A DNA stretch of 8,909 nt from JAHEJV01 sp964653555 (GTDB taxonomy: Bacteria > Myxococcota_A > UBA9160 > SMWR01). This document shows, one piece after another, positions 1-5,723 of the stretch (the first letter of the stretch is position 1; every line of letters starts with the position of its first letter). The stretch lies in assembly GCA_964653555.1 (NCBI GenBank), contig CAZZFT010000190.1:1-8909 (forward strand). The letters run 5' to 3'. Below the pieces are notes generated by a model, which ran no database searches, had not been told where the DNA came from, and worked only from the letters and a program-made list of their open reading frames with translations. Position numbers and translations under genes: made by a program.

Positions 1-188
1 CCGTCCACTTCGTGCTCGCCCGCCCCGGTCTGTTCCTCAACACCTCGAGCGACGCCCGGCTCCTGCCCCTGATCCTCGACGCCGCCGAGGAGGTCGCGCT
101 CGCTCCCGACCCCGCCGCTCTCGACGCGGACGTCGCCCGCTACGCGATGGAGCCGCTGTTCGTGCGGGGTGTGTCCGACGCGATCTAG
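1..188 (+). CDS. Aldo/keto reductase-like protein, C-terminal fragment (5' end outside window)
   Basis: An open frame enters from the left edge (first whole codon at position 3) and ends at the TAG at 186-188, leaving 61 residues. The visible segment has a hydrophobic strand, then a motif reading FVLARPGLFLNTSSDARLL, an alanine-rich helix, and a tail ending FVRGVSDAI. This resembles the C-terminal end of a group of bacterial aldo/keto reductases in which a strand carrying RPGLFLNTSSD precedes the last helices. That comparison is from memory and could not be tested by search. If correct, the protein would be a cytosolic NAD(P)H-dependent oxidoreductase. The catalytic Asp/Tyr/Lys/His residues would lie upstream of the window and cannot be checked. 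Codon use matches the neighbouring genes. It converges on the kinase gene, with only five bases between the two stop codons. Confidence 0.5.
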   Translation, partial: VHFVLARPGLFLNTSSDARLLPLILDAAEEVALAPDPAALDADVARYAMEPLFVRGVSDAI

Positions 189-193
189 CGTCG

Positions 194-1243
194 CTAGGCG
201 CTCGCGATCCAGCGCTGTGCGCGCTCGAAGAGGCCGAGCGTGGTGGCGTGGAGCAGGTCGCCGGTCTCTTTCGCCGCCTTCCCGGCGCAGGCGCGCGCGT
301 GGGTGCCCTCGAGGATGATGCCGAGCTTGAAGCAGGCGAGCACCGCATACCAGCCGATTGCACCCGTGTCGCGCGTCGAGCGCTCGCCGTAGCGCGCCAC
401 CAGCTCCTCTCCACTCGGAAAGCCCTCCCAGGGCCGGACGCCGATCACCGCGTCCAGGGGCGCGTCCTTCTCGGGCCAGGTCGCCAGCAGCCAGCCGAGG
501 TCGAGCAGGGGATCGCCGATCGTCGACAGCTCCCAGTCGACGATCGCGATCAGCCGCGGACCGTCGTGGGCGAACATCACGTTGGCCAGGTGGAAGTCGC
601 CGTGCAGGATGCCGGGCGCGAAGTGCGCGGGCCGGTTCGCCTCCAGCCACGTTGCGACGTGCTCGACCCCCGGGATCTCGGGCCCGGGATAGCCCGGCAG
701 CTCGGAGTAGCTCGCGAGCTGCGCGCGCCAGCGCGCCACCTGCCGCTCGAGGTAGCCCTCGGGCCTGCCGAAGTCACCCAGTCCCACCACCCGGTAATCG
801 ACGGCGCCGAGCTCGGCGATCGCGTCCACCAGGGCGAAGCCCATCGCGCGGCGGACCGTCGGGTCGCCCGCGTGCAGCGGTGGCAGCCCGGTGGTCGGGT
901 TGAAGCCGTCGATCGGCTCCATCAGGTAGAAGGACGCGCCCAGCACGTGTTCGGCGGGACAGGCGGCGACCAGGCGCGGGTGGGGGACGGCGGTGTCGGC
1001 CAGCGCCGCCAGCACGCGCGCCTCGCGCCGCATCGTCTCGTTGCTGTTGGCGCGCAGGTGCAGCGGCGGGCGGCGCAGGACGTAGCGGCGGCCGTCGCGC
1101 GCGAAGCGCAGCAGCACGTTCTGGGTGCCGCCGGCGAGCCGCTCCACCTGCTCGAGCGGTCCGCGGCCCAGCCCCTGCCCGTCCATCCACTCGGCCAGGC
1201 GCGCGAGGTCGACGACTTCCGGCTCCACGGGCGGCGCGCTCAT
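194..1243 (-). CDS. APH-fold phosphotransferase, ACAD10/11 N-terminal-like kinase
   Basis: This 349-residue protein belongs to the aminoglycoside phosphotransferase (APH) family, in the branch related to the kinase domain of ACAD10/ACAD11. A glycine-rich loop (GGTQN, about residues 38-42) is followed by the strand YVLRRPP (54-60). The catalytic loop is HGDFHLAN at 214-221, with Asp216 and Asn221. The metal-binding segment IVDWELSTIGDP carries Asp236. Length and motif order fit a complete, active kinase. The substrate cannot be read from sequence. Such genes often sit near acyl-CoA metabolism, and mammalian ACAD11 is reported to phosphorylate 4-hydroxyacyl-CoAs, so an acyl-CoA-type substrate is a reasonable inference. 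Drug resistance is unlikely. It is the last gene of the minus-strand run, 32 bases after the glycosyltransferase stop. The ATG start has no clear Shine-Dalgarno, which suits translation within an operon. Confidence 0.88.
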   Translation of the reverse strand: MSAPPVEPEVVDLARLAEWMDGQGLGRGPLEQVERLAGGTQNVLLRFARDGRRYVLRRPPLHLRANSNETMRREARVLAALADTAVPHPRLVAACPAEHVLGASFYLMEPIDGFNPTTGLPPLHAGDPTVRRAMGFALVDAIAELGAVDYRVVGLGDFGRPEGYLERQVARWRAQLASYSELPGYPGPEIPGVEHVATWLEANRPAHFAPGILHGDFHLANVMFAHDGPRLIAIVDWELSTIGDPLLDLGWLLATWPEKDAPLDAVIGVRPWEGFPSGEELVARYGERSTRDTGAIGWYAVLACFKLGIILEGTHARACAGKAAKETGDLLHATTLGLFERAQRWIASA

Positions 1244-1275
1244 CGGCCGGAGCTTCGCGGATCAGCGCCCTTCCG

Positions 1276-2238
1276 TCACTCGCGCCCGTCGAGCTCCAGG
1301 TTGAGCGCCGTCTTGATCGCGTAGGGCCGCTTCGCCTGGGACTCGTAGTACGTCCGCACCAGCAGCTCGGCCAGCAGACCCATCAGGATGCTCAGCACGC
1401 CGGTGATGAAGGCCATCACCGAGAGCATGGGCAGCGGCGTCTGGATGAAGGAAGTGTCGGCGAAGAGCTTGCGGTAGAAGGCGAGCGCCGCCGAGGCCAG
1501 CGAGATGCCCCAGCTCACCAGGCCGAAGCCGCCGAACACGTACATCGGCCGGGTCTCGTAGCGGCCCAGGAACTGCACCACCAGCAGATCGAGGAACACC
1601 TTGGCGATCCGCTCGAAGCCGTACTTCGAGGCGCCGTGGCCGCGCGGCCGGTGGTTCACCGGGATCTCGGTCACCCGTGCGCCCATCCAGGAGGCGTAGA
1701 TCGGGATGAAGCGGTGCATCTCGCCGTACAGACGCATCGAGGTCATCACGTCGCGGCGGTAGGCCTTGAGCGAGCAGCCGTAGTCGCGCAGGCGAACGCC
1801 GGTCACGCGCGAGATCAGCGCGTTGGCGAGCCGCGACAGCCACACGCGCCGGCGCCCGTCGCGGCGGTCGCGGCGCCAGCCCGACACCACGTCGTAGCCG
1901 CGGGCGAGCTCGTCGAGCAGGCGCGGGATGTCGGCGGGATCGTTCTGGCCGTCGCCGTCGAGCGCCACGATCACGTCTCCCGAGGCGTGCTCGAAGCCCG
2001 CCATCATGGCGGCGGTCTGGCCGAAGTTGCGGCGGAAGCGGATCACCTTGATCGCGTCCTCCTTGGCGGCGAGCTCGGCCAGGATCTCCGGGCTGCGGTC
2101 GGTGCTGCCGTCGTCCACGAACAGGATCTCGAAGGGACCGGGCAGGCCGAGCAGCGCGTCGGTGAGCTCCTCGCACAGGGGGAGCAGGTTCTGCTCCTCG
2201 TTGTACACGGGGATCACCACCGAGAGGACGCGCGACAC
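1276..2238 (-). CDS. Family 2 glycosyltransferase, DPM/GtrB/ArnC-like polyprenyl-phosphate sugar transferase
   Basis: This 320-residue protein has a GT-A catalytic domain followed by two membrane segments, the layout of bacterial dolichol-phosphate-mannose-synthase-like enzymes (GtrB, ArnC, YkoT types). These enzymes transfer a sugar from a nucleotide sugar to undecaprenyl phosphate on the cytoplasmic face of the membrane. Visible features are the N-terminal strand SVVIPVYNEEQNL (6-18), VDDGSTDRS (41-49), the metal-binding segment ALDGDGQNDP (92-101, Asp94 and Asp96), DYGCSLKAYRRDV (152-164) and the conserved HRPRGHGASKYGFERI (196-211). Hydrophobic segments lie at about 231-255 and 268-294. 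The sugar donor cannot be told. The start used is GTG at 2236-2238. A GGAAGG motif lies only one base upstream, too close to be a normal ribosome binding site, so the start is uncertain by a few codons. It lies between the acyltransferase and the kinase, and an envelope glycolipid role is inferred. Confidence 0.9.
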   Translation of the reverse strand: MSRVLSVVIPVYNEEQNLLPLCEELTDALLGLPGPFEILFVDDGSTDRSPEILAELAAKEDAIKVIRFRRNFGQTAAMMAGFEHASGDVIVALDGDGQNDPADIPRLLDELARGYDVVSGWRRDRRDGRRRVWLSRLANALISRVTGVRLRDYGCSLKAYRRDVMTSMRLYGEMHRFIPIYASWMGARVTEIPVNHRPRGHGASKYGFERIAKVFLDLLVVQFLGRYETRPMYVFGGFGLVSWGISLASAALAFYRKLFADTSFIQTPLPMLSVMAFITGVLSILMGLLAELLVRTYYESQAKRPYAIKTALNLELDGRE

Positions 2239-2289
2239 GCCTTCCAGATCGGCAGGCGGAGCCCTCCCATTGAGGTGAAAGAAACGGGG

Positions 2290-3237
2290 CTAGACGCCCG
2301 GGGTTTCGAGGCTTTCGGCTCCTTCGCCGCGCTCGGCGCGGCGGTCGCGCCAGCGCCGGTGCAGCCACAGCCAGTCGTCGGGGGCCGCGAGGATCTGGCG
2401 CTCCAGGCGGCGCGCGAAGGCCTCGGTGATCTCCCCGTCCGCGCTCGCGCTCGGGTCGCGGCACAGCCACTCCAGCTCGAAGGCGTAGCGGCCGCGCGCC
2501 ACGCGGCGCATCGCCACGAACAGGACGGGCATTCCGAGGCGACGCGCGAGCCGCTCCGGGCCGCGCAGGAATCCGGTCTCCGCGCCGAGGAAGCGGGTGC
2601 GGTGGGCGTTGTGGCTTCGCGGCCGCTGGTCGGCGACCAGGATCGTGGCCGTCACCTGGCGGCGCAGCCGTACGATCGCGCGCGGCGCCTCCTCCATCGG
2701 GGTCAGGATCGCGCCCCAACGCTCGCGCGTCGCGCGAACGAGGGCGTCGAAGCCGGCGTGGCGCAGCGGGTGATAGACGACGTGCAGCATCAGGTCGGGG
2801 AGCCCCGCGGCCGTCGCCGGGATCGCCCACTCCCAGTTGCCGCAGTGTCCGAGCACGTAGATCGCGCTGCGCCCCTGCTCCATCAGCTCGCGCTCCGGTG
2901 CGAGGTCGGCCTTCATGCGCGCGGCGACCTGATCGCGGCTCGCCGAGAGCAGCCACAGCCCCTCGACGGCCACGTCGCAGAAGTTCCGGAATGCCCGCTC
3001 CTCGATGCGCGCGATCTCCTCGGGCGCGGCGTCGGGAAATGCGCGGCGCAGGTTCGCGCGCGCCACGCCGCGCCGCACCCGCAGCACCCGGTAGATCAGG
3101 AAGAACCCCGCGTCCGAGAGCCGGTACAGCGTCGACAGCGGCAGCCGCGCGAGCGCCCGCAGCACCGGGACCAGCGCGAGATAGGAGAGCACCTGGAGCG
3201 GCCCGCGTCCCATCGACGTGTCGGTTCGCCGCGTCAT
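2290..3237 (-). CDS. LpxL/LpxM-family lysophospholipid (lipid A-type) acyltransferase
   Basis: This 315-residue protein has the length and motif order of the LpxL/LpxM/HtrB family. These inner-membrane enzymes transfer an acyl chain from acyl-ACP, or less often acyl-CoA, to a lipid A precursor or a related lipid. A hydrophobic N-terminal segment (about 14-33, with more hydrophobic sequence to about 52) is followed by ARANLRRAFPD (59-69). The catalytic HX4E motif is GHCGNWEW, with His131 and Glu136. Next come VADQRPRSHN (201-210), TRFLGAETGFLRGPERLARRLG, and the C-terminal signature DWLWLHRRW (288-296). The ATG start is backed by GGGGGAG four bases upstream. A second ATG nine codons in is the less likely alternative. 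Some homologues acylate ornithine, glycolipid or aryl-polyene lipids, so lipid A itself is not proven. The gene is 51 bases upstream of the glycosyltransferase in the same direction. Confidence 0.9.
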   Translation of the reverse strand: MTRRTDTSMGRGPLQVLSYLALVPVLRALARLPLSTLYRLSDAGFFLIYRVLRVRRGVARANLRRAFPDAAPEEIARIEERAFRNFCDVAVEGLWLLSASRDQVAARMKADLAPERELMEQGRSAIYVLGHCGNWEWAIPATAAGLPDLMLHVVYHPLRHAGFDALVRATRERWGAILTPMEEAPRAIVRLRRQVTATILVADQRPRSHNAHRTRFLGAETGFLRGPERLARRLGMPVLFVAMRRVARGRYAFELEWLCRDPSASADGEITEAFARRLERQILAAPDDWLWLHRRWRDRRAERGEGAESLETPGV

Positions 3238-3241
3238 CGAG

Positions 3242-3248
3242 CTCCCCC
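3242..3248 (-). promoter_or_regulatory. Ribosome binding site of the LpxL-like gene
   Basis: On the minus strand this reads GGGGGAG and ends four bases before the ATG at 3235-3237. It favours that start over the in-frame ATG at 3211-3213, which has no comparable purine run. Spacing is on the short side. Confidence 0.5.
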
Positions 3249-3315
3249 GGCCAGGGGCGCATGCTAGCGGGCCGGCCTCGCGCCGTTGGCGCCGCCGCCG
3301 CCCCTCGCGCGTCGC

Positions 3316-4227
3316 TCAGTCGCCCGTCCGCTCCGCCGGCTCCAGCAGCAGCGTGGGCACGCCGCAGGAGCCGTCGCGGACGGTGAGCACGCGGGTGCCG
3401 GGCTTGCGGCCCTTGCGCACGTCGGAGACGTCGACGCCGGCGGCGGCGAGGCGGGCGCGAGCGGCGTCGGCGTCGGGGACGCGCCAGGACAGGCCCCACA
3501 GGCGGTCGCTGTCGGGCGTGGCGGGCTCCACGTCGCTGCCCTCGCCGCGGTCGGCGCGTTCGCCGCCGGCCAGCGGATTGGCGATCTCGATCGTCACGCC
3601 TCCGAGGCGGAAGAACACCAGGCGCATGCCCCAGGCGGGAAAGCGCTGGTCGAGGGCCAGGCGCAGGCCGAGCGCGTCGCCGTAGAGGGCGATCGCGGCG
3701 TCGGCATCGAGGGTGCGCACGACGGCGTGGTCGATGCCGGAGATCGCGGCGGCCTCGGGGCCGACCGCCTCGGCCGCGGGCAGCATCTCGGCGGGCGAGG
3801 TGTGCTCGATCGCGAACAGCAGCACGCCGCGCGTGCGCGCGAGCGGGAGCATCACGCGCCGCCAGCGGCGGAACTGACCCGAGTCGCTGTCGCGACCCAT
3901 CCCGGGCTCGACGGGCCCGGGCTCGAGTCCTCGCGCGGCGAGGGCGGCACGGGCGGCCTCGGCGTCGGCGGTGGCGAAGGCGAGGCCGACCGGTCCCTCC
4001 CCCACCGCCTCGAGCCGGGCGCGCAGCGCGCGCGCGGTCGGGCCGTCGCCCTCGGGCGCGAGCAGCTCCACGTAGGTGTTGCCGAGGCGGAACAGCGTGT
4101 TCGCGGTGCCCTCGCCCGGGTGCTCGCCGCGCCAGGAGGGCCGGCGACCGAAGAGCGTCGCGTACTGGCGCGTGGCGGCGGCGAGGTCGCGGACGCCGAG
4201 GATCACATGGTCGAGAGCGGTGAGCAT
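3316..4227 (-). CDS. Two-domain VOC (glyoxalase/dioxygenase fold) protein
   Basis: The protein (303 residues from the chosen start) contains two vicinal-oxygen-chelate modules. Module 1 (about 3-142) opens with LDHVILGVRDL and has TYVELLAPEG (51-60), so His7 and Glu54 sit where metal ligands usually lie. Module 2 (about 163-297) opens with GIDHAVVRTLD and has VTIEIANPL (211-219), giving His167 and Glu214, and ends with PTLLLEP. The first module resembles the glyoxalase-like family found in many uncharacterised bacterial proteins. The fold hosts glyoxalases, extradiol dioxygenases and resistance proteins, and the reaction here cannot be assigned. I chose the ATG at 4225-4227 because the fold begins two residues later. 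A GTG at 4282-4284 would add 19 residues with no family resemblance. Its GGAGGA motif is about 14 bases away, which is too far. It is the first gene of the minus-strand run, 78 bases before the acyltransferase. Confidence 0.85.
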   Translation of the reverse strand: MLTALDHVILGVRDLAAATRQYATLFGRRPSWRGEHPGEGTANTLFRLGNTYVELLAPEGDGPTARALRARLEAVGEGPVGLAFATADAEAARAALAARGLEPGPVEPGMGRDSDSGQFRRWRRVMLPLARTRGVLLFAIEHTSPAEMLPAAEAVGPEAAAISGIDHAVVRTLDADAAIALYGDALGLRLALDQRFPAWGMRLVFFRLGGVTIEIANPLAGGERADRGEGSDVEPATPDSDRLWGLSWRVPDADAARARLAAAGVDVSDVRKGRKPGTRVLTVRDGSCGVPTLLLEPAERTGD

Positions 4228-4284
4228 GGCGCCATGATGCCACGCGGATCGCCCGGCGCGGAAGGTGCCCTGCGCGATCGGCAC

Positions 4285-4403
4285 GCGCTAACGGCCGTTC
4301 CTCCGGAGCCGCCGATCCGGGCCGGAGGTCGGCTGCGCGACGGATTGCGCCGCGCGGAATCGGCCCATAGCCTGACGCCCCGCCCGCCCACGAGAGCACG
4401 CGC
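4285..4403. promoter_or_regulatory. Divergent intergenic region between VOC and P450 genes, with palindromes
   Basis: This stretch separates two divergent genes, so it should hold promoters for both the minus-strand unit and the P450. It contains a perfect 10-base palindrome AACGGCCGTT (4290-4299) directly followed by an 8-base palindrome CTCCGGAG (4301-4308). A 7-base inverted repeat CCTCCGG (4300-4306) / CCGGAGG (4322-4328) overlaps the second palindrome. These could be operators. A weak sigma-70-like pair on the plus strand, TTGCGC (4345-4350) and TAGCCT (4368-4373), is spaced by 17 bases but matches the consensus poorly. If the longer GTG start of the VOC gene is right, the true gap is as drawn here; with the ATG start it extends left to 4228. 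Confidence 0.35.
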
Positions 4404-5654
4404 ATGAACTCGACCGACGGACTCGATCTGATCCTTCCCGCGCGCTACGCCGAGCGCGGCTACCCGCACGAGACCTGGACGCGCCTGCGCCGCGAGGCCC
4501 CCGTGCACCGCTTCGAGCCGCCGGGCTACGGCCCCTTCTGGGCGATCACGAAGCACGCCGACATCTGCGACATCTCGAAGCGCCCGGACACCTTCCTGAA
4601 CTCGCCCGGGATCGTGGTGCTCGACCACGTGCAGCGCCGGATGCAGGAGAACCAGTCGGGCTTCCAGGGCATGAAGACGATCATCGAGATGGACCCGCCC
4701 ACCCACCGCACCTTCCGCAAGGTGGCGAGTGGCTGGTTCACGCCGCGCAGCCTCGGCCGTCTCGACGCGGCCGTGGAGGAGAGCGCGCGCTCGCTGGTGG
4801 ACGCCCTGGCCGCCGACGGCGACGCCGAGTGCGACTTCGTGACGCGCGTGGCCGCGGCCCACCCGCTGCGCATCCTGTCCCAGACCCTGGGCGTGGCGCG
4901 CGAGGACGAGCCGTACATCCTGCGCCTCACCAACGAGCTGTTCGGGGGCGAGGACCCCGAGTTCCAGCGCGAGGGAACCCGGGAGGAGCGCATCCGTTCC
5001 CTCGGCCTCGAGTTCTTCTCCTACTTCTCGAAGATCATCGCCGACCGCCGCGCGAACCCGCGCGACGACCTCGCCACCGTGCTGGCCACGGCCCGCGTGG
5101 ACGGCGGGCCGATGGGCGACGTGGAGACGCTCGGCTACTACCTGATCGTCTTCACGGCGGGACACGACACCACGCGCAACGCGATCTCCGGCGGCCTGCT
5201 CGCCCTGATCGAGAACCCCGACCAGCTCGCGCGCCTGCGCCGCGACCCCTCGCTGGTGCCCTCGGCGGTCGAGGAGATCGTGCGCTGGACGACGCCGGTC
5301 AACTACATGAAGCGCACCGCCGCCCGCGACGTGGAGGTGCGCGGCGAGAAGATCCGCGCCGGCGAGGAGCTGGCGCTCTTCTACGCCTCGGCGAACCGCG
5401 ACGAGGAGGTGTTCGGCGACCCCTTCGCCTTCCGCGTCGACCGCGATCCCAACCGCCACCTGGGCTTCGGCATCGGCGAGCACTTCTGCCTCGGCGCCCA
5501 TCTGGCGCGGCGCTCGAGCAAGGCGCTGTTCGCCGAGATCGCCCGCCGCGCCGAGCGCCTCGAGCTGGCCGGCGAGCCCGAGCGCACCGCGTCGAGCTTC
5601 GTCGCCGGGATCAAGCACCTGCCGATCCGCTACCGCTTCGCGCGCGAGAGCTAG
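4404..5654 (+). CDS. Cytochrome P450 (class I type, soluble bacterial)
   Basis: This complete 416-residue bacterial P450 is a soluble heme-thiolate monooxygenase that needs an external electron donor. Diagnostic features in order are MDPPTHRTFRKV (96-107), the I-helix oxygen-activation motif AGHDTT (252-257), the K-helix ExxR as EEIVRW (Glu291, Arg294), and the heme loop FGIGEHFCLG (355-364) with Cys362 as the iron ligand. There is no N-terminal membrane anchor. The pattern GHDTTRNAI recalls CYP125/CYP142-type steroid and terpenoid hydroxylases, but the substrate is not readable and I do not assign a CYP family. No ferredoxin, ferredoxin reductase or transcriptional regulator is present in the window. 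The ATG has only a weak GAGAG seven bases upstream. The stop is followed two bases later by a strong hairpin. Codon use matches the neighbours, so nothing suggests recent transfer. Confidence 0.96.
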   Translation: MNSTDGLDLILPARYAERGYPHETWTRLRREAPVHRFEPPGYGPFWAITKHADICDISKRPDTFLNSPGIVVLDHVQRRMQENQSGFQGMKTIIEMDPPTHRTFRKVASGWFTPRSLGRLDAAVEESARSLVDALAADGDAECDFVTRVAAAHPLRILSQTLGVAREDEPYILRLTNELFGGEDPEFQREGTREERIRSLGLEFFSYFSKIIADRRANPRDDLATVLATARVDGGPMGDVETLGYYLIVFTAGHDTTRNAISGGLLALIENPDQLARLRRDPSLVPSAVEEIVRWTTPVNYMKRTAARDVEVRGEKIRAGEELALFYASANRDEEVFGDPFAFRVDRDPNRHLGFGIGEHFCLGAHLARRSSKALFAEIARRAERLELAGEPERTASSFVAGIKHLPIRYRFARES

Positions 5655-5656
5655 CG

Positions 5657-5678
5657 GGCCGACTCGAGAGAGTCGGCC
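5657..5678. terminator. Perfect 9-bp hairpin with GAGA tetraloop between convergent genes
   Basis: GGCCGACTC (5657-5665), GAGA loop (5666-5669) and GAGTCGGCC (5670-5678) form a perfect stem with a GNRA-type tetraloop in the plus-strand RNA. It begins two bases after the P450 stop and lies 45 bases beyond the stop of the opposing amidohydrolase gene, an ideal place for a terminator. No T-tract follows on either strand, so it is not a textbook intrinsic terminator. It may stabilise 3' ends or work with Rho. Confidence 0.6.
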
Positions 5679-5723
5679 GACGCGCAGCGAGCCGCAGGCG
5701 AGCGAAGGCGGGCTCCTGCCGGG

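Noticed and set aside
3280..3292. Small hairpin GCGCC-GTT-GGCGC between the VOC and acyltransferase genes, considered as a terminator
   Set aside because: Only five base pairs and no T-tract in the minus-strand direction. In GC-rich DNA this is expected by chance, and the genes look co-directional and operon-like.
1262..4405. A minus-strand open frame of over 1000 codons overlapping the VOC, acyltransferase and glycosyltransferase genes
   Set aside because: Its product is mostly Arg, Ala, Pro and Gly with no family motif. The three genes in the other frames are well supported. Long shadow frames are expected at this GC content.
248..4407. Several long plus-strand open frames antisense to the minus-strand genes (248-1324, 1636-3267, 3286-4407)
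   Set aside because: All mirror codon-biased real genes and show only His/Val/Gly/Arg-rich low-complexity products.
4203..5618. A 471-codon minus-strand open frame antisense to the P450
   Set aside because: Composition is typical of a GC-rich antisense shadow (runs of Val, Ala, Gly, Arg, His, Asp) with no motif. The P450 on the plus strand is certain.
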